DNA of 64,000 nucleotides from Hedera helix (GCA_947179155.2 OX359266.1:44529539-44593538), one strand, 5' to 3'; positions 12,839 to 25,160 are shown, counted from the first letter of the stretch. A program made the numbers and translations. The notes: a model not told the origin generated them from the sequence alone.

Positions 12839-13060
12839 GAAGGGAACAGTGGAAGGGACCCAAATTGTATTCCTCAATTTCTTCAACCAGAGCAGTTTTA
12901 TTGCTTGGGAAAATAGCTGGACACTTCGGCATAGGGCTTGTGGCTAGAGAAAGTTAAGGCTTAGTAGTGGGAGTTGGGGCTGATTGTATACAAAGCAAAG
13001 TTGTTTGCGTCGAAACCATATCTTGAAGTTTTTTCTACACAGAAAAACTGAAACACCGTC
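12839..13060 (+). pseudogene. RNase H-like relic, N-terminal part, copy A
   Basis: A degenerate plus-strand frame resembles the start of the RNase H-like domain (RVT_3 type) found in plant LINE-derived proteins. In the fuller copy B version I read LKLTCDVY followed by GHFGIGLVARES, matching the usual KLNcDga...GiGvvaRds pattern, including the first acidic residue. Copy A has lost about 31 bp right across that segment, and stop codons follow. The C-terminal part of the domain lies about 0.95 kb downstream. Confidence 0.5.
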
Positions 13061-14002
13061 TTATTTGTAGTTGTTTGAGCTATTAATCTATTGTATCAAA
13101 ATATATATATTTTCATTACCTGGAATATGCCACTTGTAAACATGTAAATTGTGATTATAGTGTATATAAAATGAAATTCAATTATTGTGTTCATCAATTT
13201 AGTCCATCCTAAAAGCTTCTTTAGCCTGGCATATTTTGTGAATGTTTGGTAATATTTAGTGCCTATTAGTGGACATGGTTATTGATATATTTATATTAAT
13301 TGATATGTTTATATTAAGCGTATGCGATCATGATCAAGTGAGCATTACACGGTTAAGCTTCCTGAATTATGGATCTTTTTTAAGAATGTAAAGGAAAAGA
13401 AAATGAGAAAATTGAGTGTCGTGCATGTTGCATAAAGATACTTCTTGATATATATATATAAGGTCAGCACTTAATTGATGTTTGAATAATGCTTATATTT
13501 AAAACATAGCAATTTTCAATTGTTTGTGCACCTATTGGTATTAACACTTTTGATTAAATATCATCATTTAGTAGAAGCCACAATTTAAATGAGAGTGTGC
13601 ATGAATGTAATTGCCACCAACCAATTCGTTGTTCATTACGCTCAGACACATAAATCAATTTAATTCTTTAGATAGTTACACATGACCGAATCTCAGGAAG
13701 ATCAAAGCCTAAAATAAAGAGAAAGCGACCTGTAAGAAGGATGTATTATACCATTTAGAAATTCTGACATTCATAAATTGAGTTCAGGGCCAGACACTCA
13801 CCCTGGATGGCAAAACCACAGTACATATATCACTTGTTTGCACCCATATCAAAATCATATCTGCCAATTCCCAATCAAAAGACAAATGATTTCAGAACAC
13901 TTAACAAACTGATCCAAAGTTTACAAGAGAAAAAAAAATACATGATACGTCTGCTGTCTTAATATGGGTTCTATTTTAGGGGCAGGCATTGATAGATTTC
14001 AA
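13061..14002. other. Spacer between the two RNase H relic parts, copy A
   Basis: A non-coding AT-rich stretch of about 940 bp separates the two halves of the relic and is present in both copies. It could be an old insertion or an intron; no terminal repeats or target duplication were identified. Confidence 0.4.
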
Positions 14003-14270
14003 TAAAATTTAGATGTGGAGTGTGAAGCTATTGTGATTCTTAGTCCTTCGTGTTTTGTTAAAGAGTGTGGTTTTCAAAAAAATTTGGTGGAAAGTGATTT
14101 TATTAGACGGTTCACCCATGCTAGTTTTGAACAATCTTATTTGACCTCCATCGTCCATGATTGTGCCGTGTTGGTTGGTGATTTTGAGTAGGTGATTTTT
14201 TCTCATGTTTGTAGAACAGCTAATAGGGTAGCTAAGTCTTGCCGAGTTAGCTCAGGCGTTTGATTTTCAT
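14003..14270 (+). pseudogene. RNase H-like relic, C-terminal part, copy A
   Basis: The plus-strand translation contains KECGFQKNLVESD and, further on, FSHVCRTANRVAKSC, matching the later part of RVT_3-type RNase H domains (acidic residue in the vEsD segment, then the fshv.R.aN.vA segment). In copy A it is broken by an in-frame TAG (14189-14191, Tyr in copy B) and a TGA near 14262. This is a non-functional remnant of a LINE-like reverse transcriptase gene. Confidence 0.55.
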
Positions 14271-14674
14271 GTTCCTATTTTGTTGGTTGGAAGATACTTA
14301 TCCTAGAGTTCTTCCTTTGATTGTTTCGGATATTTTAAAATAATAAAATTCTTTAGTCTTATGACTGTTTATCAACAAAAAAAAAAAAGCTACAACTAAA
14401 CCAAGACAAAAATCTCTTTAGCCAATATTGAAAGCGCTTTCACCTATAGACCCATAATTCCAAACATTGCCAAGATTCAGAAGTTCATTCCCTTATATGG
14501 ATTCCGACAAGTTATTTTTAAGAACCATCAATGTACAATAAGTAAGTTCATACCTCTGAAATTTATGATCCATGAAAGTAAAATTTAAACCAATCTATAA
14601 ACAACTCTAATACCTTAAAAGAGCACATAAACACTCTTACAGTAATATATGCACAATTATCAACTTATGCACCC

Positions 14675-15458
14675 TTAAAAATGCTCACTAATAAAGTAAA
14701 AATAGTAATCACACGAATATGAAGGAAGGAAATCATTCTTCACATTCAAGTTAATATTTTCATAATGACTCTCTTGTGTCTCATGAAAAATAGGTGGAAC
14801 TTGTTCCATCTTACCTATCTTCCTTTTATCAAGAAGACGCCCCTTGCATCGGTTCTTCTTCAACGAAAATAAGTCTTAGCTTCTAATATTTAAGCCGTTA
14901 TTTCATATTCGCATTTGACTTTTGAATAGGTTGATTTTTTTCACAAACTCCATCCTTCGTATTCCATTCCACCTTCAGTTCAAGAAGCTGATCTATAAGT
15001 TGGTCACATCTTTCTTGAGTGTCATATGTGATGTCCACAACATCGAAAAAAATATTGCACACCTTGTCATATCTCTGTCCCGATTCCGTGTATTTTCAAA
15101 CATTATAAGTGACTTTAGCTTTAGTATGATGATGCTTTATGTCCTTCCTCTACCTCCTCAAAATGTATTTCGTTGGAACAGTAAATTGAATATGAACCTT
15201 TCAAAATGAAGTTACCTTAACTATATGCTTACATAAAATTCTTCGAAATTCGAACAATTTACAGTTACACCTCACATCAAATTCATATTTATCTTCCCTT
15301 TCGGTGAAGCAAACTTTGAAGTTCACAAATTTTGGATGATTTTTTTTTCTCCAAAGTAACAAATATGACCGTCCCAAATTTGGGCCCATGCAGCTCAAAC
15401 TTGAGTCGTCAAAATACACAACAACTATTATAATATAGTACAACGTACTATAATACAA
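14675..15458 (-). pseudogene. FAR1-related (FRS) pseudogene, C-terminal part, copy A
   Basis: FRS proteins are domesticated MULE transposases acting as plant transcription factors. Here, on the minus strand, I see the SWIM zinc finger (FDVRCNCKLFEF ... ILCKH, pattern CxCxnCxH), then in another frame VPTKYILRR, a stop in place of the expected Trp, RKDIKHHHTK, a second stop, and a basic C-terminal KGRxLDKRKIG segment. Both stops are shared with copy B, so the gene was dead before the duplication. The transposase core of the same gene is at 17990-19481, separated by about 2.5 kb of inserted DNA. Confidence 0.7.
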
Positions 15459-17989
15459 TGCTCAATAATACACAACTAAGTCTTCACTATTATTGTCACA
15501 CTATTTTTACAATACAGTGAAAACTACTATAGTAATTATCTCGGACCATCACTCTATTTCCTTCTTTTTCCCGTTAATCTTGGCTTCATTATCATTTCGT
15601 GAACAATTGAACAAAAAGGAAAAGGGTGAGCTCATATAGCCCAATAAAGAATATCATGACTAAGATAATGATGAATAAATTATCGGTAACCTTCAACAGT
15701 TGAGTTCCTGATAGAATAATATAAACAAAAAGTTTTAATTTAACAACTGCAGTTAAATTCTTAAACAAAGTTTATATCAACAACTGCAGCAAAACAACAA
15801 CAATTAGAAAAATTATGTAGATCATGATGTCTACTAGCTTCTTTTTTTCATAAAAATCACCATCAACCTCTATCATCTGAAATACCACTAGTCATGATCA
15901 TACCAAATAACAGTTCTTCTTTACCTCAGGCCAAAGAGAATATTCATTGCACGCCTTAAAAGACACACCACCATTATATTGCTTTTATCGTATCATCTGT
16001 GTCACAGGCCACAGACATCCACAACAACTTGATTTTTAATAATTAGTACAAATAATAGTGATATAAATGATGGACAGAAGAAAGAGAATAATATGATAAA
16101 CAATAAATAGCGAAAATTTATAATTTTACTTTGTGCAGATTTAAATAATGTCCAAATTGTCAACATGATGTGGAGTCAAATTCAAGAATGAGATTCAAGA
16201 TCCATAGTTCAAAAATAACGATTAAAGTTCAATAGAAAGGTTCAAATAAATAAGAAGGTTCAAATACTCATAAAATGCTTATAGAAAATTTTTATGTTTT
16301 AGGTGTGATTTTTCTATTCAGCTGAGTAACTTATTTATAGAAAAATGGAGTGCACTGTGTGCGGTAGGTAAGCAGTTAGCGTGTTGCACGTCAGCCTAAA
16401 AATTCAGCATTGGCAGCAATAACAGCCTTGCTGCTTTTCTCCACCAAATTTTCTTCCGGCAAAATTTTATTTTCATTCCTCATGTGGCCCGCACAGAGGG
16501 CCCACATGTTTCCTTAATATATATATATAATAATCAAAATACTCACTAATAATACAATATTCAAGGTAATGTTAAAACAATGATAATAATAATTCAACAA
16601 TAATGTAAGAACACGTTATTGATAATTATTAATTTAATAATATAATTTACTGTGTATTTGTTACTGTAACAATTATTTGGTTCAATAATTTTAAAATATA
16701 GTATAATAACAATTATTGGCTCAATGATATAAAATATAGTGTAATGACAATTATTGAATCAATAATGCAAAATACTGTGTATCAACAATTATTGATGAAT
16801 AATGTGCAATAACTGTTTTATCAAATCAATAATATCAGATATTGTGCAATTGTGACAACCCGAAATTTCGAATATATTTTATAAGAATTTAATATATATA
16901 TAAAAATTCTTATTATAAGACGAAACGGGTCAAATGAATAAAATATATATTTATTTTGAATTATGTGATATGTGTGGTGGATAAAATATGTATATATTTA
17001 AATGTGAAATATATACAATTATGTTATATCCCAACGATACTAGTTGTGATAACCTTTGAAGTTTGCAAATAAAAGTTATTCGTTTTGAAAACTAGTTCGT
17101 AAATATTATATTTGTTGTTGTAAGGTAATAGGTTGCGGTTGAGGTATTATATTATAAATGATGTACATTACGTAGATGACTTACTACATTAAGAAGTTGG
17201 GTTGTTATTTTGAGAATTCAATTTATTATATTTAAACTGCCTGGGTTATACCAAAGTGTATAAAAGAAATAGTTTCATGATGTAGTTGAAGCTTTATATT
17301 CGTAGTTAATGAATTAAAAATTAATCATAGAACGTATGATTTTAAAAAGTAAAGACGATTTATGAAGGTTGCGATTTTGGAACCCAAGACTTATAAAGTT
17401 TTAATATCAATATTGATATGGAATATTATTGAATGTTGTTATAAAAAGTTTTTTTTTAAATTTACGAAATTTATCGATTATACTATTGATTATGATGTGG
17501 AAGTTAGAATAAGGTCGGATCGTGAGCACTGAACCCGTGGTTCAAGAGACTCGAATTTGGGGGCGTCACAGCAATACTGTGTGCTACTATGTAATATTGT
17601 GTGCTATTGTAGAATATCGTGTGCTACAGTAAAATACTATAAAATATCATATGCTACTATTATTTTATCACCGGTATTTTAACAGTTAAAAGTGATAACA
17701 CTGTTGACTATTTTTATTTAAAAAAGTTTCTTCTGCCATTTTATATATCCGACAATATTCCGTTGTGGTATCCACCAATGATTGGTTATTTTAGAGCCAT
17801 CGTTCGAATCAAATATTCCCCGATAAAACGAATATTGTCCAACATAATTTATTTTTTTACATATAACATCCTTAACTGTTAACTTTTATCAATATAACAC
17901 CTTACTGTTTCAGAATAAAAATATGTGTGAAGAAAAATAATGTGTATTTCATAATTTCGGAGCCTTACAATAAAGCTATTTTACTTCGT
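15459..17989. other. Insertion splitting the FRS relic, copy A
   Basis: This stretch interrupts the FRS homology between its transposase core and its SWIM finger. It includes the solo LTR at 16851-17570. The rest is AT-rich with many short degenerate palindromes of CAATTATTG / CAATAATTG type around 16615-16850 and repeated GTGCTACTATGTAATATTG-like strings near 17580-17660. No coding region was recognised. Copy B has the equivalent without the solo LTR but with about 500 extra bp (about 61008-61515), which copy A seems to have lost. Confidence 0.5.
16851..17570. mobile_element. Solo LTR (720 bp), copy A only
   Basis: It begins TGTGACAACCCG and ends GGGGGCGTCACA, giving perfect TGTGAC / GTCACA ends, flanked by the 5-bp target duplication GCAAT (16846-16850 and 17571-17575). 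Copy B has a single GCAAT at 62091-62095 and no insert. The ends resemble Ty3/gypsy LTRs. No internal region remains, so this is the product of recombination between the two LTRs of a full element that inserted after the segmental duplication. Confidence 0.9.
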
Positions 17990-19481
17990 AATGAAATATT
18001 TTGTCATGAGAATCGACAAACCTAGTATCACATTACATTCCTTCATCCACCACTTCTCTTTAAAACTCTATAAACTTAGAATTGGTATAAACCTCTTGGA
18101 ATTATTTTTCAATAGCATGATGTGTAACACAAGATACATGTGAAGTCAAAGAATGAGAGTCCGCTTCTATTTCTTTTTTCACTTTACTCCTTAACACATT
18201 ATCATATTGGCCTACAAATTCTTTTAAGGAAGTTTTTGCACTGACAAATCTATCAAAAAACATTCATACTTTCACTTCTTTGTGTCCTAGACATTCCTGC
18301 CTAAAAATGATCTTTCACGAAACAAACAACCCACCAATGCCTTTTATTATACAATCCTTCTAACCATTCATTCTTCTATTACTTGCCTTCCATTTAAATT
18401 TAAAATCATCTACACTTAAAGAATCATACACAACGTTATATAATGAAAATTTAATTAATTAATATTGTTCATACCCTTTTAATTTTTCTAGAACCTTCTT
18501 CATTATATGCCACAAACACCATCGGTGACGGGCACTGGCAAGAAAAACTATCTCAACTATATTTTTTATCGCTTTATCTTGATCAGTGATAATAGTGTGT
18601 GGATCTTTTATAGACATGGAAGAAAGTCACACATCAAACAACCAAACACAAGTGTTAGTATCTTCATTCGATATCAAGCCACAACCAAGTAGTATGGATT
18701 GTCTATGGTGATTAACTTCAACAAAAAGAGCAAACGACATATCATATTTATTAGTCTAAACACCTCATATGCAACTCTAGTCCTTGAGTTCGCCCAAAAT
18801 AAATTTTTGATCAAACTTTTTCATCCAGGTCTATCACATAAATAAAAAAAGATAGAATCCACTGCCTGAACTTTAATTAAATAACCTTGAAGTGCACTAG
18901 CATCACTCTCAGCAAGCCTTAGCTTCTTTAAAATTTTCATATATTTTTCACAATCTTTCTTTAAACAAGGCACTACATTTTCTCCATCCTCAACACTAAG
19001 TGAATTATAACTTTTATTCATTGGTATCCCAATATCACTGTTTAGCTCAAATCTCCTCTTTATATAGGTTGACATGCCGATTACACCGGTAAAAACGAGA
19101 CTTACTTGTACTTAACCCATATCCAAAGTGGTTATACCCATTTTCCATCTTCCAATAACATGGCACAAATTGTCTTACACCTTGCTTTAAGAATTTGATG
19201 CAGTTTTAAAGTAATCTTTGAGTTCTTCTTCGATTCTTCATATTTATGGGTTACAATTGTGAAATATTTAAAACCATTCTGTCCAATTTTTTAGTACTTC
19301 TTTTAGTTACTCTAAATCCTTGTTGTGAACCTTATTTCTTGTAATACTCATAACATCATCAATATTGTCAACACACCATATGTAACTTGGGCTCTTCTAT
19401 TATTTGATTGTTCCATTTTTTATTCTTTTTTACTTTATCATCCTTTTCGTTATCAGGTGAATCGTCTATGTCAATATCCAT
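17990..19481 (-). pseudogene. FAR1-related (FRS) pseudogene, N-terminal and transposase part, copy A
   Basis: Reading the minus strand from a probable start ATG at 19481-19479: an acidic N-terminus, EEPKLHMVC (start of the FAR1 DNA-binding domain), a broken domain with KSRFYRCNRH, then an open piece (19075-18821) with ELNSDIGIPMNKS, LKKDCEKYM and DASALQGYL, and then in shifting frames the MULE transposase core, including TIITDQDKAIKN and ARHRWCLWHIMKK. At least several frameshifts and stops are present. The domain order is that of an FRS gene. The relic is equally broken in copy B. The neighbouring SWIM part is at 14675-15458. Confidence 0.7.
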
Positions 19482-20070
19482 ATTTGTATAGTTAATATTT
19501 ATTTCTGATTTTAGTGGCAGAACTTGTACAATATTGTAGAAATTAATTAAAAAAAATAACATTTGTTAATGTATATATTTTAAGAAAAATATCAATAACA
19601 AATGAATATCTCATACTTTAAATATTGAGTATCAACTAAGAATAAGCCAAAATTATTCAACTAAAATAAACATTGTATGGGTTATCAACTGAAAATACTT
19701 TCATGTTTGTTGATCTTTAAAAGAAAATAATGCAATGAATAATCAAATTCGAAGAAAAATCTTATCAAAATAGTCAATGATAAATAGTATTTAATCCAGC
19801 GATATTGTTAGCGAATAGTTGATCGACAAAAGTGATGTTTATTTCTTTAAAAAAAGATAACGATTTTGATATGAATAATATGTGGGATATTCGTAAGAAT
19901 TATATGGAGAGATTAGGGTTCTCATTATACAAAGACTAAGAGAGTGAAATAGAAAATATCGGAGAAAGTGAAACTATTTACAAAGAATTTTGGCAAAGAA
20001 TAACTTAGAGGGAATATAAAAGGTCTGAAAGATAGGCAACTTTCAATTTTGTCAAAACTACTTCTGGATC
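19482..20070. other. Non-coding stretch beyond the FRS relic
   Basis: This AT-rich stretch would hold the 5' flank of the FRS pseudogene. I see no gene or clear repeat. Its copy B counterpart lies outside the window. Confidence 0.5.
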
Positions 20071-20862
20071 TGTGTATCGGGAAGTATGAAGTAAAAATGA
20101 TGTATCTATGGATTTATCCAATTTAATACTCCCTCCATTTTAAAGAGGAATGTAAGATCGTTATTAAATATTTTTTAAAATTAATTTGAGATATTTTAAA
20201 ATTTAAAATTAAAACGATTCATTAAAATTTGTGAAACAATAAATCTTATAATAATAAGTACTACTTTTTAGATAAATTATAATATTTATCATTGTGTTAG
20301 ATAGATTATAATATTCATCATTTTGTTAACTAAGTTTTAATGAATCATCTCAATTTTAAATTTATAAATATTTCAAATTAAGTCAATTATAATATTATAT
20401 TTTGAAACAGAGATGGTATATTTTATGTATACTCATTTATTTTTTAAGGAAATTCAATTATTTGATTGTGTATCGGGAAGTATGAAGTTAAAATGATGTA
20501 TCTATGGATTTATCCAATTTAATACTCCCTCCATTCTAAAGAGGAATGTAAGATCGTTATTGATTTTTTTTTAAAATTAATTTGAGATATTTTAAAATTT
20601 AAAATTAAAATGATTTATTAAAATTTGTGAAACAGTAAATCTCATAATAATAAGTACTACTTTTTAGATAGATTATAATATTTATCATTGTGTTAGATAT
20701 ATTACAATATTCATCATTCTGTTAACTAAGTTTTAATGAATCATCTCAATTTTAAATTTATAAATATCTCAAATTAAGTCAATTATAATATTATATTTTG
20801 AAACAGGGATAGTATATTTTATGTATACTCATTTATTTTTTAAGGAAATTCAATTATTTGAT
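20071..20862. repeat. 396-bp tandem duplication containing a MITE-like element
   Basis: A unit starting TGTGTATCGGGAAGTATGAA (20071) repeats directly from 20467. Both units end CAATTATTTGATT. Each contains a CTCCCTCCATT-starting, AT-rich segment ending near TTTGAAACAGAGATGG or GGGATAG, resembling a decayed Stowaway MITE. The two units differ at scattered positions, so the duplication is not brand new. Confidence 0.85.
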
Positions 20863-22116
20863 TTTTTCACTCTGTTTGTATTGAATTGCCCACACGACAA
20901 ATCTAACACGGCCCATAAACTCCTACTCAAAACCCCATATATTGGCTCTAAACTCTTGAACAATATTAAGATTCGGTGGGAGAAAAAAAAGATAACCATT
21001 ATTGTTATCACATATTAAAATTGTACCTTTAATTATTTTTTTAAAAACGAAGGAGTACTAATTATCTTAATAAAAAGAATAATGTACCTTTACATACGTA
21101 TGCAAGTTTTATACCTTCTGTTTATGAATGGTCATTCCTGTGTACAATATTTTCGCTTCTCATTCATTTGTGGTTGGATGGAGAACAAATTTGATGAAAT
21201 TAAAAGAAAATTCTAAAATTAAAATTAGGATTTGAATATCATACATTAATCAATCACTATAATAAAATTTTAAAGTAACATCATCTTTATTATATTTTTT
21301 ATCCAACTTTTTTAGTAGTATCGAATTTACTCAAGTGTCTGATTAAAAAATATGTTACTCATCGACAGTTTATCAAATGTCACCGCTTACATTTAGATTC
21401 GGCAATTTATCACCCAAACCTTCAGGTGTACCCACCCAACTCACACGCTAAATTTAAGGTTTAGGCACCATTAAAAAGCGACTAATTAAACGACTTATAT
21501 AATGGAAAGGATGGAGTAATTTTTACTCCAAAATTTGAAGGGTTGTTGAAGTCTACATTCTAATATTTAAAACGTATTTAAATGCATCCCAAAATTCTTC
21601 TTCAGTAAACAAAATATATCCTCTAAGACTTTTAACTGTTGAAAATGCGTCTTGAAATTCTTTTTATTGAACGAAATGCAACATCACTTTTGAATGCAAA
21701 TTATATTTTTTTAAGCGATAAAAAATGTTAAAGTGCACTTAGATATATTTTAAACACTAAGACATAATCTCAACAACCCTACAAATATTGGGGTACAAAT
21801 TAGAGTTTGTCTTAAAGGTGGATCTTTTTAACTCAATCCATAACAACCCAACTCGCGGGATAACCCGATCCGTTAGTTAATATTTAATATTATTTTTATT
21901 TAAATTTTTTCTCTTCAATATCCACTAATAAATTAACTCTAACTATTTCATCTACCAATACTATCCATTTTCTATACATAGAATATGAAAATGGTAAAAT
22001 ATAACTCTAGTAGACGAGAGAGATGATAATATCTTATTTTACAAACAATTTTATATTTTTATGAATTTTATATTGTTTTGAAACAAGTTAAGTTTTATTG
22101 CTTAGAACATGTAAAC
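20863..22116. other. Non-coding stretch with a MITE-end fragment
   Basis: No gene is seen. Positions about 21489-21517 read CGACTTATATAATGGAAAGG followed by ATGGAGTA, nearly the same as the right end of the Stowaway-like MITE at 9426-9699, but I found no matching left end. The rest is AT-rich. Confidence 0.45.
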
Positions 22117-22523
22117 TGTAATACCCGATAGTTTTTGGAGTCTCACATCACACATTTATTAAAAAATTATCCTTTCCCCTTCCTATATATATGGACTGAC
22201 CCATTTAGTTTTTAATCACTCAAATATTAAGGTTTTACCCAATTTGAGAAAACCTTTTTGTGTGAGAACTTTTTTAGTAAAGACATCTCTAGTTAAAAAT
22301 TTTGGTGTCGAGGACATGGACTGACTGCGAATCTCATAATTTCGAGTATATCTTTTTTTCTTTCTTTGTGTAATTATTTAATTTTTTGTATTTGTTTTAA
22401 TTTTGTAGCTTTAATTTTGGTATACTATTTAGTTTGTTAGTATATATATTTTTAGTATATCTTTGTTAGTAATTAGCATTTTGAGATATTAAATTATTAT
22501 TTTTGTAACTTTAGAGTGTTAAC

Positions 22524-22576
<53 letters not shown>

Positions 22577-23887
22577 TGTTTGTAACATAATTAAAAATAG
22601 AAAGAATATTTTTGTAAATATACTTAAATTTATTTTGGAACATGAAGGTTGTTAATTATTAAAATGTTATATATGATTAAAATATGTATAAAGAACGAAA
22701 AGATTTCGAATTCATCAAAGAGAAAGAAAATGTGTAAAACTTAATCAATTAATTAACTATTTATTTATTTATTCCTTTATTTTATTTAATTAGTTCCGAC
22801 GGAAGAAATTTAACGAGTCGTTTTTGGAATATAATTTCAGATATTACATTGTTTATTCCAAGTACGGATTCCGTACTCCTTCAGCGATATTTATTTAATT
22901 TTAATTTGTTCGTTTTGTCTCTTAATTAGAATTCAGATATTATTTCGATATATTATTCATAGTCAAATGCTTATGATAGAATTGTTTGGTTTTAGATAGT
23001 CAAAAATTCGTAACTTGTACTCTTTGGACTTAGCGAGCATGTTTAGTATTTATTTTGATTCTGTAGAAACGTACATGCTAATATATTTTGAGGACTTTGT
23101 ATTAATTCGTTTCGGTTTAGCATATGCGTATTAGAACCTTTTTTGTTTGTATTGTATCGCATATATTGTGACATGATATTTTTGTTAGAATATACTGTAG
23201 GATATACCTGAGTTATAACCACTTGTGGGGGTACCACAGACATGTCATCTTGGCACCGAGGCATGACACTTCCGTGGCTATGTGATTAGTCTACGGCATC
23301 TTCATTTTGTGTGTTCCGATGGGAGTTGGTCAATTAGTGTTTTGTTGTGGGAAGCGTATGGGTTGGTCATAGCATTTTGTTTTGTTCTGTTATGCGATTT
23401 GGTGTTGTTTGTGCCAAACACACCTTCCGATTTTGTATACACCTTAATTGCGCAGTCCGATATATATTTCTATTATGTTTTGTTCTGAGCTCGGTATAAA
23501 ATCACCATAACCATTTGATTCAGTCTATTATGTTATTTAGATTAGTTCAGTTTAGTTGGTTTTGTTATTCATTTTAGTTTTTATTTTCTTGCACTCTATA
23601 TCCGTACTGGACATTTGGCTCATGCTGTGTTTTTCTTTCGACAGGTAATCAGGAGGAGCAATGACAAGTGTGAAGAGAGCTTCCTTTATATAAATAGTTT
23701 AGATATTCTGTGTAAGATTTGATATTTTGATTTTTAAGTACTGTTGTAATACACAAATCATATTTGAGTTAGTCAGCTATCTATTTAGACTATTCGGTTG
23801 CATATTAAAGTTTTTGGATAGCAGTTTGTTAGTTCTGTTGTGTTCTGTGTGTAACCTCCCTTTCCAATTTGGGAAGGGGGTGTTACA
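22117..23887. mobile_element. Solo LTR (1771 bp)
   Basis: It begins TGTAATACCCGATAG and ends GGGGGTGTTACA, with TGTAA/TTACA ends and a perfect 5-bp target duplication TAAAC (22112-22116 and 23888-23892). No primer binding site, polypurine tract or coding region is present inside. The length and ends fit a Ty3/gypsy (Tekay/Del-like) LTR. A TAA microsatellite lies within it at 22524-22577. Confidence 0.85.
22524..22577. repeat. (TAA)n microsatellite
   Basis: Roughly 18 uninterrupted TAA units lie within the solo LTR. Confidence 0.95.
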
Positions 23888-23892
23888 TAAAC

Positions 23893-24636
23893 TAATTTAT
23901 GTTTTATTATTTAAAAGAACTTGAAATAATTTCTGTTTTAATGTTTTATTCTTTAAGAACACTTAAAAAATACATTTACAAAAAGAAAGTAATAAACTCA
24001 TCATTAACATATGAGTTAGGATCTATAAAGTATGACCCATTAAAAAACAGTCTTTTTACCCAACACAAACAAGTCTAACTCTTTATAACTTTCGCGGATG
24101 ACTTAATTCACTCGTTTGCCAATCTACTTATATTATGTAAAAACAGCAAAAACATATTTATATTTTTTGTAAAATGACTAATTACCCTTTATTAACCCAA
24201 AATGTATGTAATAATGCATTTAAACAAAAATCAAAAGCGAGTCGTTCAAAACAAGATGTATTTGTCACTAAAATGTCACTAATTTGAGAGAAAGAACAAG
24301 ATGGCTAGTTAAGGAAAATGCTAAAATGTTTACAAATGAAATCTGCAAAAATTTACATTCCCTCTAAGCCATTACATGCAACACCGCTTCGATCCATGAA
24401 GACCACCGCTACACTATAATCCAAATATATTTGATTTTATTTAGAAAAAAAAAAATACATGTATATTTTATTAAGTTACGTAAAAGTGATTAAGAATCAC
24501 ATTTTTTTTATTAATAGACACAAATTATCTTAGAATTTGTCTGCTAAAATTGATGCATGTGAATAATAAAAAGACATAATTATTCAAAAATAGTCATGAG
24601 TACCTTTACTTATTTTTAGAAGCATATATATGAATA
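23893..24636. other. Non-coding AT-rich stretch
   Basis: No coding region, RNA gene or clear repeat is recognised here. Confidence 0.5.
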
Positions 24637-24852
24637 ACCATTTATAGCAATTGATTGCTGCTAGCAATCAAACCTACACTCGCCGCAACAAGGAGTACAG
24701 TCTGGGTCAAATAAACAAAAAAATTATGTGCCGCAATAAGGAGTATCAACACGGGCCAAATTTTACGTGCCGCAACAGCTTGTTGCAGCATGGCCAATCT
24801 ACAGTAAAAAATGCCCTACATTGGTCGCTGAAACAGTAATATAACAAACGGT

Positions 24853-24902
<50 letters not shown>

Positions 24903-25153
24903 GATCTCCATCTGCCATAAACGATTGTCATGACATTGTTTCGATAACCAATATAGGCAGTATTTTTGGCTGTTGATTGATCATGCCGCTACTCCTTCCT
25001 TCAACTGGCCATGTCATTACTCCTTCTTACGACAGGCCATTTTATACGTAAAATTGACACTGTCGCTTGTGATAGGCCAATTTTTACGTTTTGTGACCCT
25101 ATCACTACTTTTTTTACAATAAGCGAATTTTATTTGTCACTAACAATCGTTTG

Positions 25154-25160
<7 letters not shown>
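24637..25160. mobile_element. Candidate inverted-repeat element with subterminal repeats
   Basis: The left side carries three degenerate copies of a unit with GGCCAAATTTTACGTGCCGCAA- and AAGGAGTA-like parts (24670-24800). The right side carries the same motifs inverted (TACTCCTTC, GGCCATTTTATACG, 24985-25090). The outer edges show ATAGCAA on the left and its inverse TTGCTAT on the right. This arrangement is that of a non-autonomous DNA transposon with subterminal repeats. The superfamily is not resolved, and the AT tract on the right hides any target duplication. Confidence 0.35.
24858..24900. repeat. (TG)n microsatellite
   Basis: About 21 uninterrupted TG units in the middle of the inverted-repeat candidate. 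Confidence 0.95.

Larger units (their letters stand above)
1162..19472. repeat. Segmental duplication, copy A
   Basis: From 1162 the sequence matches the sequence from 31050 onward in the same order and orientation. The match can be followed through the LTR-like repeat, MITEs, CYP79 gene, RNase H relic and FRS relic to 19472, which corresponds to the last base of the window. In the aligned parts I read about 1 to 3 percent substitutions plus a series of indels. The true unit probably runs to about 31049, giving a period near 29.9 kb, but its right end in copy B lies outside the window. Confidence 0.95.
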
